Below, in pieces: positions 35,655 to 44,027 of a stretch of DNA of 64,000 nt (position 1 is its first letter; the number at the start of each line of letters is the position of its first letter). The stretch covers positions 1 through 64,000 of the forward strand of contig JAQBWV010000004.1 of assembly GCA_027624335.1 (NCBI GenBank), written 5' to 3'. The DNA comes from Planctomycetota bacterium (GTDB taxonomy: Bacteria > Planctomycetota > Planctomycetia > Planctomycetales > Planctomycetaceae). Both the position numbers and the translations under genes were made by a program. The notes under the pieces were generated by a model. That model had not been told where the DNA came from. It saw nothing but the letters and a program-made list of their open reading frames with translations, and made no database searches.

Positions 35655-36260
35655 TCAGGTTTTGACGCTTCCACCACTCGTGAATGCCAGCGAGAAATCG
35701 TTCCCGACGTTTTCCATCGCCAGCAGCCGTTGCTTCAGTCCGGTACCGCCAGGCGCTGTAAAACCGCCGAGGCCACCTGAGCTACCGACAACGCGATGGC
35801 ACGGAACAATGAACGGAAAGCGGTTTGATGACATGACCGTCCCGACGGCGCGAGCCGCTCCGGGCGATCCAGCCCGTCTGGCGACTTCACCGTAAGTCAG
35901 TGTGGTTCCCCAGGAGATCCGGCGAGTCTCGGCGATAACGCGCCGGCGAAACGGCGTCAGCGGTCGCGGCCAACTCAGTTCGACACTCTCAAACGAGACC
36001 GGTTCTCCATCGGCGAAACGGATCAGCTGGTCGCGCAGCTCAGAGTTCCAATCGGTCAGGTCGATCCTGGTCTCGGTCAACTCTTCGTCGACAACAAACG
36101 CGTGGAGAACCGCCTCTTCAGATCGGTGGCCGATCCTGACCTGCGTCAACTTGCCATCGCAGGCAGAAATCGCGAGCCATCCAAGCTGCGTTTCGAAAGC
36201 AGACACCTGCAATAGCGAGGCCAGTTTGCTGGTGCGTGACGCATGCTGATTTTGCGGCAT
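35655..36260 (-). CDS. ogt: Methylated-DNA-protein-cysteine methyltransferase (Ogt-type)
   Basis: This enzyme repairs O6-alkylguanine by transferring the alkyl group to its own cysteine, a single-turnover reaction. The 201-residue protein has an Ogt/Ada-C core: SWGTTLTYGEVARRAGSPGAARAVGTVMSSNRFPFIVPCHRVV with the active-site PCHRV, then GLGGFTAPGGTGLKQRLLAME. The N-terminal ~95 residues form the usual poorly conserved domain. No HTH or AraC domain is attached, so it is a free-standing repair enzyme and not an Ada regulator. A 5' extension of 12-16 residues before KLASLLQV is possible non-family sequence. Confidence 0.93.
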   Translation of the reverse strand: MPQNQHASRTSKLASLLQVSAFETQLGWLAISACDGKLTQVRIGHRSEEAVLHAFVVDEELTETRIDLTDWNSELRDQLIRFADGEPVSFESVELSWPRPLTPFRRRVIAETRRISWGTTLTYGEVARRAGSPGAARAVGTVMSSNRFPFIVPCHRVVGSSGGLGGFTAPGGTGLKQRLLAMENVGNDFSLAFTSGGSVKT

Positions 36261-36463
36261 GATTGAATCCTGGCTCGTGATTTAGATGTCTGGAATACAA
36301 GAAACTGACCCGCGTGCTCCACTTTGACCGCTCTTCCGAGCACGGATACACTACGCCGCTTTTCGCTGAACAGGAACAGAACTGGCTCGTGAGCGGCTTT
36401 TCACGGATTGCGTGTTGACCGTTCCGAGCAATGCTTCGCGACCGAAACTGCCCGAGGTGATCG

Positions 36464-37207
36464 ATGAATCTGTATGCCGATCTGGCGGACGATTACTACT
36501 GCAACATGAATCTCAGTACCGAGATGGCGTTGCCGAATGGTCGCGAAACAGTACTCGGATTCCTGGAACGCGTGCAGAAGAGCTATCCATCACTGAGAAA
36601 TTTCTTTCAGCGTGAGAACGGTGACTTCGTTCTTGAGCAGGACAAGGAAAACGGTCAGCAGAGGTGGGTTTCGATCGAGCCACGCCGGATTTGCAGTGGT
36701 GCTTTGAATCAGTCGTCAATTGACGAAGCGGTCGGCCAGCACGAACTGGTGCTGGAATTGATCCCCTACATGTTGTCCGTCAGCCAGCTTGATTGCGAAG
36801 CGCTCGACTACATGATGGGTTTCGATTTTCTTTACCGAGGCAATCATGACGAACTTGTCGCGGACGCGCTGGGAGTCAGCCCGTCATTTGATGCCTTCTC
36901 TGGAATCCCCGGCGCTCAGGTGTTGAACTTCGAGCCCAGCGTCACGCTTTCTCTGGAAGGCTCGTGCCGTCGGCAGGCTCGGCTGTTGATCGAAACCCGC
37001 ACGAATGCGTACCAGGTTCGGCGGGATGAGTTCCCGGAAGAGCACATCAGCGTGTATTTCACTGTTCGCCAATACGGCAGCCTGGGGCCGGACACGTCGT
37101 TTCTCGACACGCTGACGATGCTCCGCGCTGACAGCGAACGACTTCTGGAACAGCACGTCATCGAGCAGGTGTTGCGTCCTCTCGCGCAGGCCATTGCGTC
37201 CCGTTAG
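36464..37207 (+). CDS. Protein of unknown function upstream of the radical SAM gene
   Basis: The 247-residue soluble protein contains NLYADLADDYYCNMNLSTEMALPNGRETVLGFLERVQKSYPSLRNFF near the N terminus, WVSIEPRRICSG, LPYMLSVSQLDCEALDYMMGFDFLYRGNHDELV-like text in the middle, and GSCRRQARLLIETRTNAYQVR near the C terminus. I recognise no catalytic motif or named family. It ends 30 nt before the radical SAM gene on the same strand, suggesting co-transcription. Its regular amino-acid composition and clean frame argue that it is a real gene. A substrate-binding or partner role for the radical SAM enzyme is only a guess from position. Confidence 0.75.
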   Translation: MNLYADLADDYYCNMNLSTEMALPNGRETVLGFLERVQKSYPSLRNFFQRENGDFVLEQDKENGQQRWVSIEPRRICSGALNQSSIDEAVGQHELVLELIPYMLSVSQLDCEALDYMMGFDFLYRGNHDELVADALGVSPSFDAFSGIPGAQVLNFEPSVTLSLEGSCRRQARLLIETRTNAYQVRRDEFPEEHISVYFTVRQYGSLGPDTSFLDTLTMLRADSERLLEQHVIEQVLRPLAQAIASR

Positions 37208-37237
37208 TCGGGCAGCAGAACAACCGCCGGTTTTCCA

Positions 37238-38779
37238 ATGGCTCAGATCGTCCTTGCCACCTTCAACGCGCGCTACTGGCACTCCGCGTTCGGGCTCCGC
37301 TATCTGCTGGCCAATATGGAGGAGCTTCGTTCGCAGACGACGATGCTGGAATTTGGCACCAGCGAGAACACAACCGACGTGCTGACCCGGATTCTCGATG
37401 AGCAACCGAAGATCGTGGGGCTGGGTGTCTACATCTGGAATGTTGAGCCGACCACACAACTTGTCGCTGATCTGAAACGCGTTCGACCGGACATTGTCGT
37501 CGTGCTCGGCGGTCCCGAAGTCAGTTACGAAACCGACGGGCAAACAATCGTCGAGCTGGCCGACCATGTCATCACGGGAGAAGCCGATCTTGCATTTCCC
37601 GACCTGTGCCGACAACTGCTCAACGGAACGCCGCCGCTCACAAACATTATCCACGCTCCGCCGCCGCAGTTCGACCAGCTGCGGCTTCCGTATGACCTCT
37701 ACACGGAAGAAGACATCCGGAGCCGCGTCATCTACGTCGAGGCCTCACGCGGCTGCCCGTTCACCTGCGAGTTCTGTCTGTCCGCACTGGAAATTCCCGT
37801 CAGGCAGGCGAGCCTTGAAACATTCCTGTCGGCGATGCAGTCGCTGTTCGAACGTGGCGTGCGGCAGTTCAAATTCGTCGATCGGACTTTCAACCTCAAC
37901 ATGCGTGTCAGTCAGGCGATTCTGGACTTCTTTCTCGACCGGTACGAGCCAGGTCTCTTTCTGCACTTCGAGATGATCCCCGACCGCCTGCCAGAGTCGC
38001 TTCGCGAGCGGATCGCGCAGTTTCCGCCCGGCGTGCTGCAGTTTGAAATCGGCGTACAAACCTTCAATGAGGCTGTCGGAAATCTCATCAGCCGCCAGCA
38101 GGATAACGCGAAGCTGGCAGAGAATTTCCGGTTCCTGCACGAGCACACGGGAGTCCACATCCACGCCGACCTGATCGTCGGCCTGCCGGGAGAAACCGTC
38201 GAGAGTTTCGGAGCCGGTTTCGACAGGCTCGTCCAGCTGGAACCTCAGGAAATCCAGGTCGGAATCCTGAAACGTCTGCGAGGAACGCCGATCATTCGTC
38301 ACGACAACGAGTGGCAAATGGTCTACAGCGCGGCGTCACCGTACGAGATTCTCAGTAACCGTCTGATCGATTTCTCCGCGATGCATCGGCTGCGACGTTT
38401 CGCGAGGTTCTGGGATCTGATCGCCAACAGTGGCAACTTCGTCGAGTCCCGCGACCTGATCTGGCACGCAGCGAGTTCACCTTTCGAGTGTTTCTTCGCA
38501 CTCAGTGACTGGCTGTTCGAGCAGGAACGACGCGCTCACGGAATTCCTCTTGTGAAGCTGTCGGAACGTCTCTTCGAGTTCCTGACAGATGTCCGCGCCC
38601 TCAACGCCGAAATGGTCGCCGGTTCGCTGTGGCGAGACTACGTGCGGGGCGGCCGTCGTGATCGTCCGGCATTTCTGAAACCGTTCGGCCTTCCGCAGCC
38701 GGACGAGGTCATCGACTCGGTATCGCTCGCTCCGCGACGGCAGACCCTCCACGCGAAGCCGGAAGCGACTCACCAGTAG
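37238..38779 (+). CDS. B12-binding-type radical SAM protein with DUF4080-like C terminus
   Basis: Radical SAM enzymes use a [4Fe-4S] cluster and AdoMet to start radical chemistry. The 513-residue protein begins with a Rossmann-like B12-binding-type domain ([41 protein letters not shown]). It lacks a clear DxHxxG cobalamin-ligand motif, as is usual in the DUF4080 group. The radical SAM domain has the cluster motif CPFTCEFC (Cx3Cx2C) near residue 177, then [11 protein letters not shown] and [15 protein letters not shown]. The C-terminal ~130 residues match the DUF4080 pattern. The reaction is unknown for this subgroup. The stop codon overlaps the start of a short palindrome. Confidence 0.9.
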   Translation: MAQIVLATFNARYWHSAFGLRYLLANMEELRSQTTMLEFGTSENTTDVLTRILDEQPKIVGLGVYIWNVEPTTQLVADLKRVRPDIVVVLGGPEVSYETDGQTIVELADHVITGEADLAFPDLCRQLLNGTPPLTNIIHAPPPQFDQLRLPYDLYTEEDIRSRVIYVEASRGCPFTCEFCLSALEIPVRQASLETFLSAMQSLFERGVRQFKFVDRTFNLNMRVSQAILDFFLDRYEPGLFLHFEMIPDRLPESLRERIAQFPPGVLQFEIGVQTFNEAVGNLISRQQDNAKLAENFRFLHEHTGVHIHADLIVGLPGETVESFGAGFDRLVQLEPQEIQVGILKRLRGTPIIRHDNEWQMVYSAASPYEILSNRLIDFSAMHRLRRFARFWDLIANSGNFVESRDLIWHAASSPFECFFALSDWLFEQERRAHGIPLVKLSERLFEFLTDVRALNAEMVAGSLWRDYVRGGRRDRPAFLKPFGLPQPDEVIDSVSLAPRRQTLHAKPEATHQ

Positions 38780-38797
38780 GTCAGGCTGTGCCTGACC
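38779..38797. repeat. Short palindromic hairpin, copy 1
   Basis: Arms GGTCAGGC and GCCTGACC with loop TGT form a perfect 8-bp hairpin immediately after the radical SAM stop codon and before the convergent DUF3127 gene. The same hairpin core recurs at 43975-43991, so it may be a REP-like element; it could also serve as a weak terminator. Confidence 0.55.
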
Positions 38798-38842
38798 CAT
38801 GCGGCGGACCTGCGCTGAGTCCTTCATTACAGAACGGAGCAT

Positions 38843-39223
38843 TCAGAACGGAACGTTGTCCTCGTCAAACTCGCCTTCGTTCGACGGATCGAACATTGGT
38901 GCTCCGTCGTCACCGTCTGCCGGAGACTCGCTGCCGAGCACCGTGAAGCTGCTGGCCTGAGCGTTCAGGAAGTATTTCACTTCGCTGGCGGCATCGCGTT
39001 GCCATTTCCGACCGGTCAGCTCGAAGGTGATTTCCGCTTCGTCTCCCAGTTTGAGGGAGTCGACGGTGTCGCAACTTTCCTGGATGAACTCAACCGGGAT
39101 GTAGTTTGTAAAGCGACCGCTGTCCTGCTCGAGCACGACGGTGCGTTTGCGGAAACCGTTTTGTCCGAACGTCTTTGTTTCGTCAATAAAGTGGACCTTG
39201 CCGCGAACTTTTCCATCACTCAT
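38843..39223 (-). CDS. DUF3127 protein with SSB-like C-terminal tip
   Basis: The 126-residue protein resembles DUF3127, a small OB-fold-type family: GKVHFIDETKTFGQNGFRKRTVVLEQ, YIPVEFIQESCDTVDSLKLGDEAEITFELTGRKWQ, and EVKYFLNAQASSF. The C terminus after residue ~100 is acidic and Gly/Pro-rich and ends FDEDNVPF. This closely resembles the DDDIPF tip by which bacterial single-strand DNA-binding proteins recruit repair and replication partners. DUF3127 proteins are related in fold to SSB. A role in DNA metabolism is therefore a fair inference; direct evidence is lacking. Confidence 0.85.
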   Translation of the reverse strand: MSDGKVRGKVHFIDETKTFGQNGFRKRTVVLEQDSGRFTNYIPVEFIQESCDTVDSLKLGDEAEITFELTGRKWQRDAASEVKYFLNAQASSFTVLGSESPADGDDGAPMFDPSNEGEFDEDNVPF

Positions 39224-39345
39224 TGCCGGAGCCTTCTTAATCGGATTTCGATCTTCAATTCACGCGCGGACCTGTGCCCGCCGGGCCGCATCGTAGCGGA
39301 CCAGACGTTGACGTCGAGTCCCTTGCAAGGGGTGCGTCGACTTTC

Positions 39346-40104
39346 TCAGCCGCGTCCAACGAGCGGCATTTTCGTCGCCATGACCGTGATCGTCAGAACA
39401 TTGGACTCCGGTGACAGGCTGGACATGTAGACGATCGCTCGTGCGACATCGTTAACGTCCATGCGAGGTTCGACGGCGATGGAACCATCTGCCTGAGGAA
39501 CTCCGTCGGTCATGCGTTCGGTCATCTCGGTAGCAGCGTTGCCGATGTCGATCTGGCCGCACGCAATGTTGTATCTACGACCGTCGAGCGATGTCGATTT
39601 CGTCAGTCCGGTGATCGCGTGCTTGGTCGCGGTGTACGGTGAGGAATTCGGCCTGGGGGTTTGAGCGGAGATCGATCCGTTATTAATGATGCGCCCGCCC
39701 ATCGGAGTCTGGCTTTTCATGACTCGAAAGGCTTCTTGAGTACACAGAAACGAGCCGGTCAGATTGACGTCGACGACTGCCTGCCACTGCTCGAACGTCA
39801 GGTCTTCGAGCGGGATGGCAGGGGCACCAATTCCGGCATTGTTAAACAGCAGGTCGACGCGTCCGAACGCCTCGACCGTTGTCGCGAAGAGATTGGCGAC
39901 AGACACCGGATCACACACGTTGGTGGGAACGGCGAGGATTCTGGCGGCGGCGTCTCCTGCAAGTTCAACGGTGCGCTGCAGTGCGTCCTCGCGACGTCCA
40001 GCGACGGTGACGGAAAAACCTTCCGCCAGCAGTGCCAGAGCCGACGCCCGTCCGACTCCTGATCCGGCTCCCGTGACGATGGCAACTCGAGTGGTTCCAG
40101 ACAT
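39346..40104 (-). CDS. Short-chain dehydrogenase/reductase
   Basis: The 252-residue protein is a classical SDR with the cofactor motif [11 protein letters not shown] at the N terminus, NNAGIGAP, the catalytic Ser in NNGSISAQ and the active-site YTATK (YxxxK). A closing region with [12 protein letters not shown] is variable. The ATG at 40104 is preferred over 40143 because the glycine motif then lies at the expected distance. The substrate cannot be read from sequence. It faces away from the fatty-acid cluster that starts 635 nt to its right. Confidence 0.9.
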   Translation of the reverse strand: MSGTTRVAIVTGAGSGVGRASALALLAEGFSVTVAGRREDALQRTVELAGDAAARILAVPTNVCDPVSVANLFATTVEAFGRVDLLFNNAGIGAPAIPLEDLTFEQWQAVVDVNLTGSFLCTQEAFRVMKSQTPMGGRIINNGSISAQTPRPNSSPYTATKHAITGLTKSTSLDGRRYNIACGQIDIGNAATEMTERMTDGVPQADGSIAVEPRMDVNDVARAIVYMSSLSPESNVLTITVMATKMPLVGRG

Positions 40105-40739
40105 GGTTATCGCCAGGCTTTCGTGATTCTGTGGATCGTTCATTGGTAACGTGGCAGGCCGAATCTCCTCAGCCGCTGCTGAAGTCGTTCAGCAGTATCT
40201 GAAATTGTTGATCAATCTTGCCGTGTTTTCCGATAAGTGATAATAGGCCGACGCTTTGTGAGGACCCCGTCAAAGACCCATCGTCCCGGACTCCGCGAAG
40301 CATACTCGGTCACATCTGTGCGGTCTTCCATCGCACGAGCACATCAGAAAACACACGGTGAAGTGTACCTGACGGCTGTCAGCCAATCAGGGCGGGCTCC
40401 ATCAATAATCAATGACCAATGTTTGACTCAGGCGTCCGCCGGTTCAAGCCTGGTCAGACTCATTCCATTGACAGACACCAGTTCCGCCGTTTTCTGCTGG
40501 CAGCAGTTGCCACCAGTCAGTTGCGGGCTTCGGACAGGAATCTGTGATTGAGTGGCCAGGATGGTCGCTCCGCAGGCGACTGTGCGTATCGTTGGGCCGG
40601 TCAGGCCGAAGGTGCAGCCTCGAGTCGGGTACTCCTGCAGTATCAGGCGACGGACAAAGGCTGACGCTCTTCGTCCAGTCTGGCTCTCCGAGAGCTGGTG
40701 TTGTGATTGTACTCCGCACAGGGATGGAAGGGGTTTTTG
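40105..40739. other. Intergenic region upstream of the fatty-acid cluster
   Basis: About 635 bases between the SDR (leftward) and the first acyl-CoA ligase (rightward). No gene is convincing; open frames on both strands translate to unrelated low-scoring text. It likely carries promoters in both directions. A tRNA-like T-arm sequence at 40441 was considered and rejected. Confidence 0.4.
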
Positions 40740-42467
40740 ATGGGGACTGTTCCGTTTGCGCCGGCTCGCGATTTTGCCGATTCCCCGTTTCCAGTCACTC
40801 CGATTCTCAACGCCGCTCAGGCTCGCTGGCACGACTCGTATCCGCAGGGCATTCCACCGGCGATCGACTACACCCCACGCCGCGTCGAGCAACTGTTGAC
40901 GGCTGCCGCTGAGCGTTACCCCGATCGAGTCGCAATTCGATACTTCCGCACAAGCCACACCTACCGCGATCTGCTCGACCGAATCCGACAGACGGCGGGC
41001 GCACTGCGGGAACTTGGCATCAGTACCGGCGATCGAGTCATGCTGGTGCTGCCGAACGCTCCCGAGTTCATTATTTCGTGGTTCGCACTGCACTGGCTGG
41101 GGGCAGAGGCGGTTCCCGCCAACCCGTTGATGTCTGGCAGCGAGCTGGCTGGGCTCGCTCGCAAGTGCAACATTCAGGCGGTGCTGGGTCTTGACGTGCG
41201 AATGAAGCCGGTGGCTGAAATGGCCAGAGAAGTACCGTTAAAAGCTGTCATCATCACGAGCCTTGCTCCACACCTGCCGCCGGCCTACCAATTGCCGTAC
41301 TTGCTGCAGCGGTTGCGGTGTGGCAGACACGTCACGTCGATGGCCGCCCGCAAATTGCGGTTTGAAGAACTGGCTGGACTCGGACACCCGGCGACGCAAC
41401 CGCAGCTTGACGATCCCACATTGCCCGCAGTTCTGCAGCCGACCGGAGGCACGACCGGCACTCCCAAAGTCGCCGTGTTATCAAACGAAAATCTCTGCGC
41501 GAACGTGGCACAGCTGCATGTCTGGAGCGGCCTGGAACCGGGACGTGAGACTTTCCTTTCGGTACTGCCGTTCTTTCATGTTTACGGAGCGACCTGTGCA
41601 ATGCTGTCCCCTCTCGTCGGTGGCTCAACGCTGATTCTGCAGGCGAGGTTTCATCCGAAACGAACTCTCAAGCTGATGGATAAGTATCAACCGGGAATCG
41701 CGTTGCTGGTACCGTTCATGATCGCTTCGCTCAACGATGAAATGCGGAAGCGAGGCAAGGCACTGCAGGGACTGCGGCTCTGCATGTCTGGAGCGTCGGC
41801 CATGTCAGGTGAGGTCGGACGCGAGTTCGAGCATCTCACCGGGGCGACAATCATCGAAGGCTTTGGTCTTTCGGAAGCCTCGCCGGTGACGCACTCGAAT
41901 CCCTCCGATGGATCGGCTCGAATCGGCAGTATTGGATTACCGTTACCGAACACCGATGTGCGACTGGTCGACCTCGAAACAGGCACGCGCGAAGTTCGAC
42001 CAGGAGAAATCGGAGAAATGACTATCAAAGGCCCTCAGATCATGCAGGGGTATCTGGATGATCCTGAGGAGACGGCGGTCGCTTTGCGTAACGGATGGTT
42101 GTTCACCGGTGACCTGGCGACTGTCAGTAAGGAAGGCTACTTCGAGATTGTCGACCGCAAGAAAGACATGATCATCACAGGCGGATTGAACGTGTATCCG
42201 ACCGAAGTCGAAGAGCTCATCAAGCAGCATCCGTCAGTCCAGACCTGTGCGGTGGTCGGCGTCCCGGATCGAAAATACGGCGAGCTGGTTTGTGCCTGGA
42301 TTGTTCCCGCAGCCGGATGTTCTCCGGTGATTGAGGATTTGAAGTCGTTCTGCCGGGAGAAGCTTTCCGGATACAAGGTGCCTCGCGAATTTCGAATGTG
42401 TGATGCCTTGCCGGAAAATTTTCTCGGCAAAGTGAGAAGAATAGACCTGCGGAAGCGAGCTGCGTAG
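40740..42467 (+). CDS. AMP-dependent acyl-CoA synthetase/ligase
   Basis: The enzyme activates a carboxylic acid with ATP and CoA, most likely a fatty acid. The 575-residue length fits the ANL superfamily. Motifs: the A3 P-loop QPTGGTTGTPKVAVLS near residue 243, the A5 segment IIEGFGLSEASPVTH, the A7 region GWLFTGDLATVSKEGYFEIVDRKKDMIITGG, and the A10-type Lys near the C terminus in NFLGKVRR. All catalytic motifs are intact. The ATG at 40740 is favoured by GGAAGGGG just upstream; an earlier in-frame ATG adds 11 residues. A second ligase of similar sequence lies downstream of the thiolase and FadJ-like genes. Confidence 0.93.
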   Translation: MGTVPFAPARDFADSPFPVTPILNAAQARWHDSYPQGIPPAIDYTPRRVEQLLTAAAERYPDRVAIRYFRTSHTYRDLLDRIRQTAGALRELGISTGDRVMLVLPNAPEFIISWFALHWLGAEAVPANPLMSGSELAGLARKCNIQAVLGLDVRMKPVAEMAREVPLKAVIITSLAPHLPPAYQLPYLLQRLRCGRHVTSMAARKLRFEELAGLGHPATQPQLDDPTLPAVLQPTGGTTGTPKVAVLSNENLCANVAQLHVWSGLEPGRETFLSVLPFFHVYGATCAMLSPLVGGSTLILQARFHPKRTLKLMDKYQPGIALLVPFMIASLNDEMRKRGKALQGLRLCMSGASAMSGEVGREFEHLTGATIIEGFGLSEASPVTHSNPSDGSARIGSIGLPLPNTDVRLVDLETGTREVRPGEIGEMTIKGPQIMQGYLDDPEETAVALRNGWLFTGDLATVSKEGYFEIVDRKKDMIITGGLNVYPTEVEELIKQHPSVQTCAVVGVPDRKYGELVCAWIVPAAGCSPVIEDLKSFCREKLSGYKVPREFRMCDALPENFLGKVRRIDLRKRAA

Positions 42468-42671
42468 GCAGGGGAAAGAAAACCGGTGTTCCGTCAGGAT
42501 CGCTGACGAGCCACACTATCCACTCGCCGGTATGTCAGACGTCCTGTCCCTCAGGAATGTGGCTTAACAGGATGTGGTACTGGTTCTATTTCGCAGCATG
42601 GAAGCTGCTCGGTGCCGACTTCAAAGAATCTCATCATCGATTTCTGGCCCCGATGACAATGGAGAAATGTC

Positions 42672-43961
42672 ATGGCGGAAGCAGTGATCATCGGCGGCGT
42701 CCGTACTCCGTTCGTCCGGGCAGGTGCTGAACTCAGTGGCACGCCCGCTCCGGAACTCGGTCGCCTGGTCGTTCAGGAGCTGCTTTATCGGTGTGATGTT
42801 TTACCCGACGACATTGATGAGCTGATCGCGGGAAACGTTGCCTCGCCGGTCGACGCTGCCAACGTGGCTCGCGTCATCGCCCTGCGAGCCGGAATTCCGC
42901 AGGACCGCATCGCTCACACGGTCAATCGCAACTGTGCCAGCGGCATGGAAAGTGTTATGCAGGCTGCCGCTCGGATTTCCAGTGGCGCCGTGAAGTCGGT
43001 GGTCGCTGTCGGTGTTGACTCAATGAGCAATGTGCCACTGCTGTTCCGGAAGCGATTTGGTGAGAAGCTGCTGCAGCTTTCCAAGGCGCGGACCGCTGGT
43101 CAGAAGCTGGCCGGGATCGCAAAGTTTCGACCCGGCTATTTCGCACCGTTGATTGGACTGAAACTTGGTCTGACCGATCCGGTTTCGGATCTCATGATGG
43201 GCGACACCGCTGAGAAGCTCGCGCGCGAGTACGGTATCTCGAGGGACGAGCAGGATATGTTCTCCGTTCAGAGTCACGAAAAAGCCGTGGCTGCCTGGAA
43301 GGCCGGACGGCTCTCTGACGAGACGATGACGCTCTATCCGGAACCGAGGTCTGAAGCGTTGAGTCAGGATATCGGCCCACGCGACGGTCAGAGCATGGCG
43401 GCACTCGGGAAGATGAAACCGTACTTTGACCGAAAGTGGGGCAGTGTCACGGTGGGCAACTCGTGCGGAATCACCGACGGTGCAGCGGCTCTGCTGCTCA
43501 TGGAATCCGAGCACGCAAAGTCGCTCGGCCTGAAACCGATCGGTCGTATTCGGTCAGCAGAATTTGCCGGTTGCGACCCTTCGAGAATGGGACTCGGACC
43601 TGTTTACTCGTCGGCGAAAGCGCTTCAGTCGGCCGGGATGACGCTGGACGATGTCGACCTCGTGGAGCTGAACGAAGCCTTCGCCGCTCAAGTGCTGGCA
43701 TGCCTGAAGGGATTCGAAAAACCACCTCAGGATTGCTGCAACGCGGACGCGGCCTCGCGCCTGCGTCCGATCAACGAAGACAGGCTGAACGTCAATGGCG
43801 GAGCCATCGCGCTGGGGCATCCGGTCGGGGCGACCGGCGCCAGACTGATCCTGACACTATTAGGCGAACTGCAGCGGAGAGATCAGAACGTCGGACTGGC
43901 AACGTTGTGCATCGGAGGCGGGCAAGGCGGTGCCGTCATCGTTGAACGTGCCGCCGCCTGA
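42672..43961 (+). CDS. Thiolase (acetyl-CoA C-acyltransferase)
   Basis: Thiolases cleave 3-ketoacyl-CoA to shorten it by two carbons, or run the reverse condensation. The 429-residue protein has the nucleophilic Cys in VNRNCASGMESV near residue 90, NEAFAAQ, the catalytic His in GGAIALGHPVGATGAR, and the second Cys in CIGGGQGGAVI. These are the complete active-site set. The last-step role in beta-oxidation fits the FadJ-like gene 66 nt downstream. Substrate chain length cannot be told. Confidence 0.95.
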   Translation: MAEAVIIGGVRTPFVRAGAELSGTPAPELGRLVVQELLYRCDVLPDDIDELIAGNVASPVDAANVARVIALRAGIPQDRIAHTVNRNCASGMESVMQAAARISSGAVKSVVAVGVDSMSNVPLLFRKRFGEKLLQLSKARTAGQKLAGIAKFRPGYFAPLIGLKLGLTDPVSDLMMGDTAEKLAREYGISRDEQDMFSVQSHEKAVAAWKAGRLSDETMTLYPEPRSEALSQDIGPRDGQSMAALGKMKPYFDRKWGSVTVGNSCGITDGAAALLLMESEHAKSLGLKPIGRIRSAEFAGCDPSRMGLGPVYSSAKALQSAGMTLDDVDLVELNEAFAAQVLACLKGFEKPPQDCCNADAASRLRPINEDRLNVNGGAIALGHPVGATGARLILTLLGELQRRDQNVGLATLCIGGGQGGAVIVERAAA

Positions 43962-43974
43962 CCCCGCAACGCAG

Positions 43975-43991
43975 GTCAGGCTCTGCCTGAC
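43975..43991. repeat. Short palindromic hairpin, copy 2
   Basis: Arms GTCAGGC and GCCTGAC with loop TCT stand between the thiolase and FadJ-like genes. The sequence is the same as the hairpin at 38779-38797 except for one loop base and the outer base pair. Confidence 0.55.
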
Positions 43992-44027
43992 AAAGTCGAA
44001 AGTATTGTGAGTATCGAGGATGAATTC

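Noticed and set aside
40430-40470. A tRNA-like T-arm (GGTTCAAGCC)
   Set aside because: No D-arm, anticodon arm or acceptor pairing could be built around it.
40428-41093. A 221-residue open frame on the - strand upstream of the first acyl-CoA ligase
   Set aside because: Much of it overlaps the ligase gene antisense, and it lacks a ribosome binding site and any recognised domain.
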